A stretch of 10,508 nucleotides of DNA. Source: Lonsdalea britannica. Its GTDB lineage: Bacteria; Pseudomonadota; Gammaproteobacteria; Enterobacterales; Enterobacteriaceae. Under the pieces are notes generated by a model, which worked only from the letters and a program-made list of their open reading frames with translations, had not been told where the DNA came from and made no database searches. Each line of letters begins with the position of its first letter. The stretch's first letter is position 1. The stretch is from NCBI RefSeq assembly GCF_946477055.1, contig NZ_CAMKXG010000116.1, positions 1 to 10,508 of the forward strand, read 5' to 3'. A program made the position numbers and the translations under genes. Shown here one piece after another: positions 1-7,200 of the stretch.

Positions 1-48
1 CGAGATTCGCCTTAGTCTCGTGGGCTCGGAGATGTGTATAAGAGACAG
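1..48 (+). other. Illumina Nextera adapter contamination (P7 tail, i7 index, transposase arm)
   Basis: Bases 1-6 (CGAGAT) match the 3' end of the Illumina P7 primer. Bases 7-14 (TCGCCTTA) match the adapter-strand form of Nextera i7 index N701. Bases 15-48 match the Nextera read-2 transposase arm and end in the 19-bp Tn5 mosaic end at 30-48 (AGATGTGTATAAGAGACAG). The three parts are contiguous and in the exact order of a library molecule, so this is unremoved adapter at a contig end and not a resident Tn5. It should be trimmed, and no gene start should be placed here. Confidence 0.97.
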
Positions 49-49
49 G

Positions 50-313
50 TCTCAGGACATCGATCTGATTCTGGATATTCCGGTCAAGCTGACGGTAGAG
101 CTGGGTCGAACCAAAATGACTATCAAAGAGCTGCTGCGCCTGTCACAAGGTTCAGTGGTTGCGCTGGATGGTCTGGCCGGTGAACCGTTGGATATCCTGA
201 TCAACGGCTATCTGATCGCACAGGGCGAAGTGGTAGTGGTGGCCGATAAATACGGCGTGCGCATCACTGATATCATTACTCCGTCTGAGCGTATGCGTCG
301 CCTGAGCCGCTAA
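50..313 (+). CDS. fliN: Flagellar motor switch protein FliN, 5'-truncated by contig end
   Basis: This is the C-terminal SpoA/surface-presentation domain of FliN, the C-ring protein that, with FliM and FliG, sets rotation direction and docks export substrates with FliH at the base of the flagellum. About 87 codons remain. They read from SQDIDLILDIPVKLTVELG through the conserved core (GEPLDILINGYLIAQGEVVV) to the enteric C-terminus SERMRRLSR. Compared with the roughly 137-residue enteric protein as I recall it, about 50 N-terminal residues are missing. The frame stays open leftwards into the adapter and offers a false GTG start at 20, whose product begins MGSEMCIRDR, a peptide encoded by the Nextera adapter. 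The true start lies outside the window. The stop is TAA at 311-313, 3 bases before fliO, as expected within fliLMNOPQR. Confidence 0.96.
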   Translation, partial: SQDIDLILDIPVKLTVELGRTKMTIKELLRLSQGSVVALDGLAGEPLDILINGYLIAQGEVVVVADKYGVRITDIITPSERMRRLSR

Positions 314-316
314 CCT

Positions 317-733
317 ATGGCGCAAACTCAGGAGCAGACCTCCGCATCCGTGACGGTGCCGGCGCATAGCCCGGCATCGTCACAAACTCCCGGCTCGGCG
401 CTGACGCAGGTTAGCTCTGTGTTGGGAGGCATTCTCCTGTTTATCCTTCTGTTAGCCTGGCTCGCCAAAAAACTCGGCGTAACGCCTCAGGCCCGCAATA
501 ATCAGATGATGAAAGTCATATCGAGTTGTCCGGTCGGGCAGCGCGAGAAGGTGGTGATCGTTGAAGTCGACGATACTTGGCTGGTTCTCGGTGTAACGGC
601 TCAGCAAGTGACTCAGCTTCACACGCTGCCAGCAAAAGCGGTCGATGCCGCTCAAGCTTCCGCCCAGGCCCATCCTGCCGACTTTCGTAAACTCCTCAGT
701 AAGGTCATGAATCGTTCGGAAAAGTCAGAATGA
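317..733 (+). CDS. fliO: Flagellar biosynthesis protein FliO
   Basis: FliO is a small inner-membrane protein that helps assemble or stabilise the FliP ring of the flagellar type III export gate. The 138-residue product has a Ser/Thr/Gln-rich N-terminal tail (residues 1-30), one clear transmembrane helix at about 31-51 (core [18 protein letters not shown]), and a soluble cytoplasmic domain with the FliO-type pattern [24 protein letters not shown], split here as SCPVGQREK and [15 protein letters not shown]. FliO is poorly conserved, so the assignment rests equally on topology and on its position between fliN and fliP. The ATG lies 3 bases after the fliN stop, without a strong Shine-Dalgarno sequence, which suggests translational coupling. 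Its stop codon overlaps the fliP start in an ATGA at 730-733. Confidence 0.93.
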   Translation: MAQTQEQTSASVTVPAHSPASSQTPGSALTQVSSVLGGILLFILLLAWLAKKLGVTPQARNNQMMKVISSCPVGQREKVVIVEVDDTWLVLGVTAQQVTQLHTLPAKAVDAAQASAQAHPADFRKLLSKVMNRSEKSE

Positions 734-1494
734 ACAGGTTTTCATCTCGATGGGCGCGGCTATTGCGGCGCGTTTTCTTTGCCGGCGTGATTGTGTTTGT
801 CGCGCCAAACGCCTGGGCGCAGCTGCCGGGCATCATTAGTCAGCCAATGGCCAATGGGGCGCAGAGCTGGTCACTGCCGATCCAGACGATGGTTCTGCTG
901 ACGTCTTTGACGTTTATCCCTGCCGTATTGCTGATGATGACCAGTTTTACCCGCATCATCATCGTGCTGAGTCTGTTGAGAAACGCCATGGGGACCGCCA
1001 CGGCGCCGCCCAACCAGATTATTGTTGGGTTGAGCCTGTTTCTGACCTTCTTCATTATGTCGCCGGTGATCACCAAGGTGTATCAGGACGCGTATCTGCC
1101 ATTCAGTCAGGAGAAGATCTCCATGGAAGTGGCGATTGATCGCGGCTCGGCTCCGGTGCGTCAATTTATGCTGCGTCAGACGCGCGAAACGGATCTGGCC
1201 CTGTTTACCCGACTGGCGGATATTCCACCGCTGGAAGGCCCGGAGGCCATCCCAATGCGGGTGTTGGTGCCTGCGTTTGTCACCAGTGAACTCAAAACGG
1301 CATTTCAGATCGGTTTTACCGTCTTTATTCCTTTCCTGATTATCGACTTAGTAGTCGCCAGCGTGTTGATGGCGCTCGGGATGATGATGGTGCCTCCGGC
1401 GACGGTCTCTCTTCCGTTTAAGCTTATGCTGTTTGTACTGGTTGACGGTTGGCAGCTGCTGCTAAGCTCATTGGTGCAGAGTTTTTACAGTTAA
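730..1494 (+). CDS. fliP: Flagellar export gate protein FliP
   Basis: FliP forms the pentameric core of the FliPQR export gate in the inner membrane, through which rod, hook and filament subunits pass. The 254-residue protein starts with an unusually well-defined signal peptide for this family: basic RWARLLRR, a hydrophobic stretch, then AWA before QLPG, so cleavage is likely after residue 30. FliP is one of the few export-gate proteins known to carry a cleaved signal. Family hallmarks follow: [20 protein letters not shown], the APPNQ segment, [21 protein letters not shown] [10 protein letters not shown], and the C-terminal block [20 protein letters not shown] through [10 protein letters not shown] and VDGWQLL. 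The length is close to the enteric norm of about 245. The start is set by the ATGA overlap with fliO, with GGAA in the end of fliO as a possible ribosome binding site. Confidence 0.98.
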   Translation: MNRFSSRWARLLRRVFFAGVIVFVAPNAWAQLPGIISQPMANGAQSWSLPIQTMVLLTSLTFIPAVLLMMTSFTRIIIVLSLLRNAMGTATAPPNQIIVGLSLFLTFFIMSPVITKVYQDAYLPFSQEKISMEVAIDRGSAPVRQFMLRQTRETDLALFTRLADIPPLEGPEAIPMRVLVPAFVTSELKTAFQIGFTVFIPFLIIDLVVASVLMALGMMMVPPATVSLPFKLMLFVLVDGWQLLLSSLVQSFYS

Positions 1495-1515
1495 CATTGA
1501 GCATTAGGATATTTT

Positions 1516-1785
1516 ATGACTCCTGAGTCGGTCATGGCGTTAGGCAGTGAAGCAATGAAAGTGGCGTTGGCGTTAGCCGCGCCTTTGTTGCTGGCTGCGC
1601 TGGTTACCGGGTTAATCGTGAGTATTTTGCAGGCGGCAACGCAGATTAACGAAATGACGCTGTCCTTTATTCCGAAGATTTTGGCCGTCTTCCTGACGAT
1701 TATTATTGCCGGTCCCTGGATGCTCGGACTGTTTCTTGATTACATGCGTACCCTGTTTAGCAATTTGCCTACAATGATCGGCTAA
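1516..1785 (+). CDS. fliQ: Flagellar export gate protein FliQ
   Basis: FliQ is the small two-helix subunit that wraps around the FliP-FliR complex in the flagellar export gate. The 89-residue length is typical. It shows the expected pattern: MTPESVM, a first membrane helix at about residues 16-38 ([20 protein letters not shown]), the highly conserved loop [17 protein letters not shown], and a second helix at about 52-75 ([14 protein letters not shown]). A good Shine-Dalgarno sequence, AGGA at 1506-1509, sits 6 bases before the ATG. The 21-base gap after fliP and the 2-base gap before fliR place it firmly within the same transcript. Confidence 0.98.
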   Translation: MTPESVMALGSEAMKVALALAAPLLLAALVTGLIVSILQAATQINEMTLSFIPKILAVFLTIIIAGPWMLGLFLDYMRTLFSNLPTMIG

Positions 1786-1787
1786 GC

Positions 1788-2570
1788 ATGATTGACATTA
1801 CCAGCGCCGATATCTACTACTGGCTCAACCAATTCTTCTGGCCTTTTATACGCCTGATGGCGCTCATCTCTACGGCTCCGGTACTTAACGAAAAAGAAAT
1901 TACCACCAAGGCCAAAATTGGTCTGGGTCTGCTGGCGACGTTTCTGATTGGCCCGCACCTTACCATTACACCCGTCCCCATTTTCTCCGCCGAAGGGCTT
2001 TGGCTGTTGGTCAAACAGATATTGATCGGCACGTGTATCGGTTTCACGATGCAGTTGGCGTTCGCGACCTTCCGTATGGCCGGGGAGGTGATTGGCTTAC
2101 AGATGGGGCTGTCGTTCGCGACGTTCTTCGATCCGTCCGGTGGGCCGAACATGCCGGTGCTGGCGCGCTTTCTCAACCTGCTGGCTATGCTGTTGTTTCT
2201 GGCGTTTGATGGACACCTTTGGCTGATCTCCATGCTTGCCGATAGTTTTCATGTGATTCCGATCGATACGTCGCCCATCGACACCAATGTCTTCTACTCT
2301 ATTGCACGCGCAGGCAGTCTTATCTTTATTAATGGACTGATGCTGGCGCTGCCGTTGGTGACGCTGCTGCTGGTTCTCAACCTGGCTCTCGGTTTGCTAA
2401 ACCGAATGACCCCGCAGCTGTCCGTGTTTGTCATTGGTTTTCCCGTGACGCTGACGGTGGGGATTATGACGATAGGTACGTTGATGACGCTGATACCTCA
2501 ATTCGCCGAGCATCTTTTTAGCGAGTTCTTCGATATGATTGCTACGCTGGTGACAAACTTTAATCTGTAA
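1788..2570 (+). CDS. fliR: Flagellar export gate protein FliR
   Basis: FliR is the single-copy subunit that completes the FliP5-FliQ4-FliR1 export gate. The 260-residue product is almost entirely hydrophobic, with several membrane segments. Recognisable family blocks are [20 protein letters not shown] near the N-terminus, the [18 protein letters not shown] motif (here [18 protein letters not shown], about residues 102-119), and the C-terminal [20 protein letters not shown], where NRMTPQ is the strongest signature. The length matches the enteric protein (about 261). The ATG lies 2 bases after the fliQ stop with no strong ribosome binding site, so it is probably translated by coupling. It is the last gene of the fliLMNOPQR operon; in E. 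coli it is followed by unrelated genes, but here by fliC. Confidence 0.98.
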   Translation: MIDITSADIYYWLNQFFWPFIRLMALISTAPVLNEKEITTKAKIGLGLLATFLIGPHLTITPVPIFSAEGLWLLVKQILIGTCIGFTMQLAFATFRMAGEVIGLQMGLSFATFFDPSGGPNMPVLARFLNLLAMLLFLAFDGHLWLISMLADSFHVIPIDTSPIDTNVFYSIARAGSLIFINGLMLALPLVTLLLVLNLALGLLNRMTPQLSVFVIGFPVTLTVGIMTIGTLMTLIPQFAEHLFSEFFDMIATLVTNFNL

Positions 2571-2619
2571 GGGTGTTTTAAGTTGTCGCAGGCGGGGTCG
2601 ATGAACCACAAAAATTCAA

Positions 2620-2654
2620 GGCGCTATCGTTTTTTTGTGTGAAAAATAAGCGCC
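2620..2654. repeat. Stem-loop in the fliR-fliC gap
   Basis: The arms GGCGCT (2620-2625) and AGCGCC (2649-2654) pair perfectly and enclose an inner T5/A5 stem (2632-2636 with 2642-2646) around the loop GTGTG. No T-run follows the right arm, so this does not look like an intrinsic terminator in the + direction. It may shape the 3' end of the fliR transcript. Confidence 0.4.
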
Positions 2655-2680
2655 CAAACCCGATTTATACCGCATCACTT

Positions 2681-2721
2681 GTTAAAATAGCGCTTCCTCG
2701 TTGAGGTTTTTTTATTTTAAC
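2681..2721 (+). terminator. Probable intrinsic terminator of the fliLMNOPQR operon
   Basis: A short CCTC-GTT-GAGG hairpin (2696-2706) is followed at once by seven T residues (2707-2713). The unit is framed by a perfect 9-bp inverted repeat, GTTAAAATA (2681-2689) and TATTTTAAC (2713-2721). The GC core is only 4 bp, so termination may be partial. It lies about 125 bases after the fliR stop and upstream of the fliC promoter. Confidence 0.5.
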
Positions 2722-2763
2722 TCCATGAAAAATATCACTTTTAAAAATATTGGTTTTAATTGC

Positions 2764-2790
2764 TAAAGATCATTAGGGCAACGCCGATAT
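2764..2790 (+). promoter_or_regulatory. Sigma-28 (FliA) class III promoter of fliC
   Basis: The -35 element TAAAGATC (2764-2771) and the -10 element GCCGATAT (2783-2790) are separated by exactly 11 bases. Against the enteric sigma-28 consensus TAAAGTTT-N11-GCCGATAA they match 6 of 8 and 7 of 8. Transcription should start near 2797, giving a leader of about 80 bases. An AT-rich tract (about 2707-2765) lies just upstream. FliA, encoded later in this window, is the expected sigma factor. Confidence 0.92.
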
Positions 2791-2798
2791 TTCTGTAG

Positions 2799-2829
2799 AC
2801 GGTGGTTGACGCCGTAGGCAGAAAAGCCT
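2799..2829 (+). other. Small hairpins in the fliC 5' leader
   Basis: The predicted fliC leader can fold into two adjacent short hairpins: ACGG (2799-2802) with CCGT (2812-2815), and AGGC (2816-2819) with GCCT (2826-2829) around AGAAAA. They lie more than 30 bases before the ribosome binding site AAGGA (2865-2869) and leave it free. A role in mRNA stability is possible but is inference. Confidence 0.3.
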
Positions 2830-2877
2830 GAACCCTAACGATTTAAGTCCTGACGGATATCTAAAAGGAAATCTCTT

Positions 2878-3984
2878 ATGGCACAAGTAATTAACACCAA
2901 CAGCATCTCGCTGGTTGCACAGAATAACCTGAACAAATCTCAGTCTTCTCTGAGCACCGCGATCGAACGTCTGTCCTCTGGTCTGAAAATCAACAGCGCT
3001 GCAGATAACGCCGCTGGTCAGGCTATCTCTAACCGTTTCACTTCCAGCATCAACGGTTTGACTCAGGCTTCCAGCAACGCAAGCGATGGTATCTCTCTGG
3101 CGCAGACTACTGAAGGCGCACTGGACGAAATCAACGACAACTTGCAGGCTATCCGTACTCTGACCGTACAGTCTCAGAACGGTACTAACTCTGCTTCTGA
3201 CCTGCAGTCAATCCAGGACGAAATCACTCAGCGTCTGTCTGAAGTTGACCGTATCTCTCAGCAGACCGACTTCAACGGCGTGAAAGTGCTGGATGGTAGC
3301 AAAACTTCCATCTCTATCCAGGTTGGTTCTCAGGATGGCCAGACCATCAGCATCAACCTGCAGAAAGTTAACACTGCTTCTCTGAACCTGACTGGTTTCA
3401 ACGTCGATGGTCCTGCAAGCAGCGCAACGACTGCTGTTGCAAGCGGTTCTACCTACAACAGCATCACGCTGAGCGCTGATGCGTCAGTAAGCTTCTCTGG
3501 TACTTCTTCTCTGGATGCTACCGGCCTGGTTTCTGACTCCAACGGTAACTACTTCGTTAGCGGTACTCTGACTGCAGACGTTGAAGGCGTTGGCGCATCT
3601 GGCGACACGGCTTACTACAAACTGACTTCTAACGACATCTCCATCACTGACGATGGCGCGATGACCGTGACCGTTGATGCTTCTACCGACAACCTGACTG
3701 GCGTTGCGACGGAAAACCCGTTGACGACTCTGGATAAAGCACTGTCTACCGTAGATGACATGCGTAGTAACCTGGGTGCGATTCAGAACCGTTTTGACTC
3801 CACCATCAACAACCTGACCAGCACGTCTACCAACCTGAGCGAAGCACAGTCTCGTATCCAGGATGCTGACTACGCTACAGAAGTTTCCAACATGAGCAAG
3901 GCTCAGATCCTGCAACAGGCTGGTACTTCAGTATTGGCGCAGGCGAACCAGGTTCCGCAGACCGTTCTGTCTCTGCTGCAGTAA
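2878..3984 (+). CDS. fliC: Flagellin FliC, short variable domain
   Basis: FliC is the filament subunit, secreted unfolded through the FliPQR gate. The 368-residue protein has the full conserved N-terminal D0/D1 region (about residues 1-175, beginning MAQVINTNSISLVAQNNLNK and including SSGLKINSAADNAAGQAI) and the C-terminal D1/D0 region (about 282-368, with DADYATEVSNMSKAQIL and QANQVPQTVLSLLQ). The final residue is Gln where many enteric flagellins have Arg. The middle (about 178-282) is only about 105 residues, so the outer D2/D3 domains are much reduced compared with the roughly 495-residue E. coli and Salmonella proteins. That segment is rich in Ser and Thr, the natural O-glycosylation targets, which fits the glycosyltransferase genes next door. 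Codon use is strongly biased to CTG, TCT, GCT and AAC, as in very highly expressed genes. AAGGA at 2865-2869 sets the start. It is transcribed from a sigma-28 promoter and ends in a strong terminator. Confidence 0.99.
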   Translation: MAQVINTNSISLVAQNNLNKSQSSLSTAIERLSSGLKINSAADNAAGQAISNRFTSSINGLTQASSNASDGISLAQTTEGALDEINDNLQAIRTLTVQSQNGTNSASDLQSIQDEITQRLSEVDRISQQTDFNGVKVLDGSKTSISIQVGSQDGQTISINLQKVNTASLNLTGFNVDGPASSATTAVASGSTYNSITLSADASVSFSGTSSLDATGLVSDSNGNYFVSGTLTADVEGVGASGDTAYYKLTSNDISITDDGAMTVTVDASTDNLTGVATENPLTTLDKALSTVDDMRSNLGAIQNRFDSTINNLTSTSTNLSEAQSRIQDADYATEVSNMSKAQILQQAGTSVLAQANQVPQTVLSLLQ

Positions 3985-4003
3985 TCTGTTTCCTCTTCTG
4001 TCT

Positions 4004-4034
4004 AAAAAGCCCCGCCTCTGGCGGGGCTTTTTTT
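4004..4034 (+). terminator. Strong intrinsic terminator after fliC
   Basis: A perfect 8-bp GC stem, GCCCCGCC (4009-4016) and GGCGGGGC (4020-4027), encloses the loop TCT and is followed by seven T residues (4028-4034). Five A residues before the stem (4004-4008) can pair with the T-run and may give termination on the opposite strand too. It lies 24 bases past the fliC stop and should isolate fliC from the glycosyltransferase genes. Confidence 0.95.
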
Positions 4035-4046
4035 ATGCTGAAGATC

Positions 4047-4060
4047 GCCCGCGCGCGGGC
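4047..4060. repeat. Perfect 14-bp GC palindrome
   Basis: GCCCGCGCGCGGGC is self-complementary with no spacer and consists only of G and C. It begins 12 bases beyond the T-run of the fliC terminator. As RNA it cannot form a hairpin without opening its centre, so a DNA-level role (dimeric protein site) or chance are the options. Confidence 0.6.
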
Positions 4061-4061
4061 A

Positions 4062-4081
4062 ATACCGAGATTAGCCGGTAT
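4062..4081. repeat. 6-bp inverted repeat upstream of the large glycosyltransferase
   Basis: ATACCG (4062-4067) and CGGTAT (4076-4081) form perfect arms around an 8-base spacer AGATTAGC. It directly follows the GC palindrome and may be an operator half-site pair or a minor hairpin. Confidence 0.4.
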
Positions 4082-4102
4082 AAAGAAGATGAATTCACGT
4101 AT

Positions 4103-4129
4103 TTGAGCTGGTATTCAGCGTCTTATTAT
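4103..4129 (+). promoter_or_regulatory. Possible sigma-70 promoter for the glycosyltransferase genes
   Basis: TTGAGC (4103-4108) matches 4 of 6 bases of the -35 consensus, and TATTAT (4124-4129) matches 5 of 6 of the -10 consensus. The spacer is only 15 bases, shorter than the ideal 17. No sigma-28 -10 element was found in this gap. A start near 4136 would place the inverted repeat at 4138-4163 at the very 5' end of the mRNA. Confidence 0.3.
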
Positions 4130-4137
4130 TAGATTGG

Positions 4138-4163
4138 GATGTCCTGTCCACCATCGGGACATC
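4138..4163. repeat. 7-bp inverted repeat in the glycosyltransferase leader
   Basis: GATGTCC (4138-4144) and GGACATC (4157-4163) are perfect complements around a 12-base spacer. The left arm contains the in-frame ATG at 4139, which is the longer but less likely start of the large glycosyltransferase gene. Confidence 0.45.
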
Positions 4164-4204
4164 ACATCAATACAGAGTCAGGTCCGGTTACATCGAATGC
4201 ACAT

Positions 4205-4210
4205 AGAGGG
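4205..4210 (+). promoter_or_regulatory. Ribosome binding site deciding the start of the large glycosyltransferase
   Basis: AGAGGG ends 6 bases before the ATG at 4217, an ideal Shine-Dalgarno spacing. The upstream in-frame ATG at 4139 is preceded only by GATTGGG directly abutting it. The 26 residues between the two starts (MSCPPSGHHIN...) look non-structural, while the GT2 fold begins immediately after 4217 with SPLVSIIIPA. Confidence 0.75.
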
Positions 4211-4216
4211 TTAGTC

Positions 4217-7200
4217 ATGAATAAGTCCCCACTCGTCAGTATCATTATTCCCGCGCAGGAACCCCGATACTTTGAACTCGCACTGTTGAGCGCAACCCTT
4301 CAGGATTATGACAATGTAGAAATCATCGTTCATGACGCCAGCGCCGACACGCTCATCGAGAGTGCCGTGTATAAGGCCAGTGATGTGTCTCGCCATCCCA
4401 TTCGCTATTTCCGCTGCGAGTCCCACGACATCTCTGAACACGATCTCTGCGCAGAGAGCCTGACGTTCGCAGAAGGCAAATATATCAACTTCCTCAGCGA
4501 CGGTGATGTCCTGAGAGAAGACCATGTCCGACTGCTGACCGCAGTGATGGAAGAGGACGACAGCGTGGTGTTGAGTTCATCACGCCGCCGTCGTATTGAT
4601 GGAGAGGGGCAGATACTCAATGACATTGCTGAAACTGCATACCCATTTTCCGGCAACGTGCAGATTCGTGGACAGAGTGTCATTCATTATCTGACTCGGT
4701 ATGCGACAAATTTCGTTGGTGAGTTGAGCTGCGTTTTAGTGCGGCAAGAAATGCTGTCCCCTAAAACCCTGTTCACCCTTAACGGCGTCAAGCTGAACTA
4801 CACGGCGCCGCTGGCTTTCTACCTTGCACTGCTGCGCGATGGCGATCTGGCGATGTTGTCCGAGCCGCTGACCGACCGGCGCGTACCTGCGGAGAGGGTG
4901 GACGGTTCCATCAGCGGAGCGGAGTTCCAGGAACAGGCGGCCTATTTCCGCGAGGTCCAAAACTCGATCTTTTTCGCGCGCGACGTTGAAAATATGGACG
5001 TGCTCGAGATTGCCGATCTGGACCAAAAAGAACATTTTTACACCTTTGACCTCAAAAAAGGCATGAAAGCCGCATTAGAGGGTAAAAAGGAAGAAAGCAC
5101 CACGCCGGACTGGGTCGCCAGTCGTTACCCGACCGCCAGTGAATCGGTGCTCATTAAAGAGTATTTAGGTCAGCATCTGGACGGCCGAGAATTCGGTATT
5201 GTCATTCTGGATAGCGAAGGCGACGAAGAGAAATTAGGTGCGACCGTCGAGAGCCTTGAAACCATCGAATCCGATGGCGTCCAGCTTAAGCGCATTATCC
5301 TGACTTCGTCCTCGGAAATGGCGTCACGCTTTCCCACCTGTACGGTGCTGGAAATCCGTCAGGAAATTCTGGTCAGAACCCTCAACGAAGTGGTACGCGA
5401 ACAGACCTTTGATTGGTTGATGCTGGTTAAGGCGGGCGAGCTCTTTACCGCAGGTGGCCTGCTAATGACCAGCTTGGGTTTGGTGACCGCACAGGGCTGC
5501 AGCGCCATTTATGGCGATGAGCTGATCTGCGGTAAAGATGGTCAGCTGGGGCTGTCATGTCGACCAGACTTCAATCTGGACTATCTGCTGAGTCTGCCTG
5601 CGGTCATGACGCGGCACTGGTTATTCAACCGTGAGCTGTTTTTGTCACTCGGCGGTTTTGATACGAAATACGCCAGTTGCATGGAGCTTGAGTACATCCT
5701 GCGCTTGATTGAGCAGCAGGGCATGGGTTCCATTGGACATCTGGCGGAGTTCCTCACCATCTCGGGTGAGCTAGAAATTTCGACCAATGAAGATGAAATC
5801 GCCGTATTGGACAGGCATCTTCAGCGCCGTGGCTATGCTTCCGGTAAAGCCATCGCGACTTTGCCCGGACATTATCGGATGGTATACGGCCATCAAGAAT
5901 CACCGTTGGTCTCTATCATCATCCCTACCAAAGATGAACTTCCGGTGCTGGTCGCCTGCGTCACCAGCCTGCTGGAGAAAACGCGCTATCGCAATTATGA
6001 ACTCCTGATTGTCGACAACAACAGCGAAACGCCAGAGGCCAAAGCCTGGTTGGATGGGCTTGCTAAGGTCGATCCCAATCGCATCCGCGTGATTCGTTAT
6101 CCCCACGCCTTTAACTACTCGGCAATTAACAATATGGCCGCCGAGCAGGCGCGCGGCGAATATCTGCTGTTGCTCAACAACGATACGGCAGTGGTGCAGC
6201 CGGATTGGCTGGATAACATGCTTAACCACGCGCTACGCCCCGAAGTCGGCATTGTCGGTGCGAAGTTGGTTTATCCGGATGGCGGCATCCAGCATGGCGG
6301 CGTTATTCTGGGGCTGCGCGGACCCGCTGAACATCCCTTTAACGGCGATCCGATGGACGCTCCCGGCTATATGCAACGCTTGAAAGTGGACCAAAACTAC
6401 AGTGTCGTTACCGCCGCCTGCCTCCTGATTAGAAAGTCCATCTACCAACAGGTTAACGGGCTGGATGAAGAGGCCTTTAAAGTGTCCTACAACGACGTGG
6501 ACTTGTGTCTGAAAGTGCGTGAGGCGGGCTATCTCACCGTATGGACGCCATTTGCCACAGTGATGCACGAAGGTAGCGTGAGCCAGAAAAAGGTCGACAC
6601 TTCAGCGCAGGAGGCGAAGAGGAAGCGTTTCCAGAGCGAACAGTTGGCAATGTACGAGAAGTGGCTTCCGGTCATCGCCCGGGATCCTGCCTACAACATC
6701 AACCTGTCCTTAAATGGACGCGGGTTCGAGATGGAGCAGGATGCTGGACTCATTTGGCGTCCGCTGACCTGGCGACCGCTGCCGGTGGTGATGGCGCATA
6801 TGTCAGACCAAACCGGATGTGGGCACTATCGCATCATCAAGCCGTTCAATGCGCTGAAAGAGGCCAACATGATCGATGGCAAGCTCTCCAGTGTTTATCT
6901 GAATACTCCGACGCTGACGCGTTATGAGCCTGAGGTGCTGGTGCTTCAAAAACAGGTGTCGGCGTATTTTCATGACTGGATCGAGAGAATCAGCAAGCTC
7001 AACAATACGTTCAAGGTGTATGAGCTGGACGACTACCTCCCTAATATCCCGCTGAAAAGCGTGCATAGAGCCGGGCTCCCCAAAGACGCACTGAAAGCGA
7101 TGCGTAAGAGTCTGGGATTCATGGACCGTTTTGTGGTCTCGACGCAGCCGATGGCGGAGGCGTTCGCGGGTATCCACGACAATATTCATGTGGTCGAAAA

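Noticed and set aside
30..48. Tn5 mosaic end suggesting a resident transposon
   Set aside because: It is contiguous with the P7 tail, the N701 index and the rest of the Nextera arm, so it is library adapter and not a mobile element.
1817..2233. 138-codon reverse-strand open frame opposite fliR
   Set aside because: It is a shadow of a certain membrane-protein gene, with no promoter or ribosome site of its own.
3484..3915. 143-codon reverse-strand open frame opposite fliC
   Set aside because: It is a by-product of the strong codon bias of fliC, has no ribosome site or family signature, and the sense frame is certain.
4081..4107. TAAAGAAG as a sigma-28 -35 for the glycosyltransferase genes
   Set aside because: Eleven bases downstream the sequence is TATTTGAG, which does not resemble GCCGATAA.
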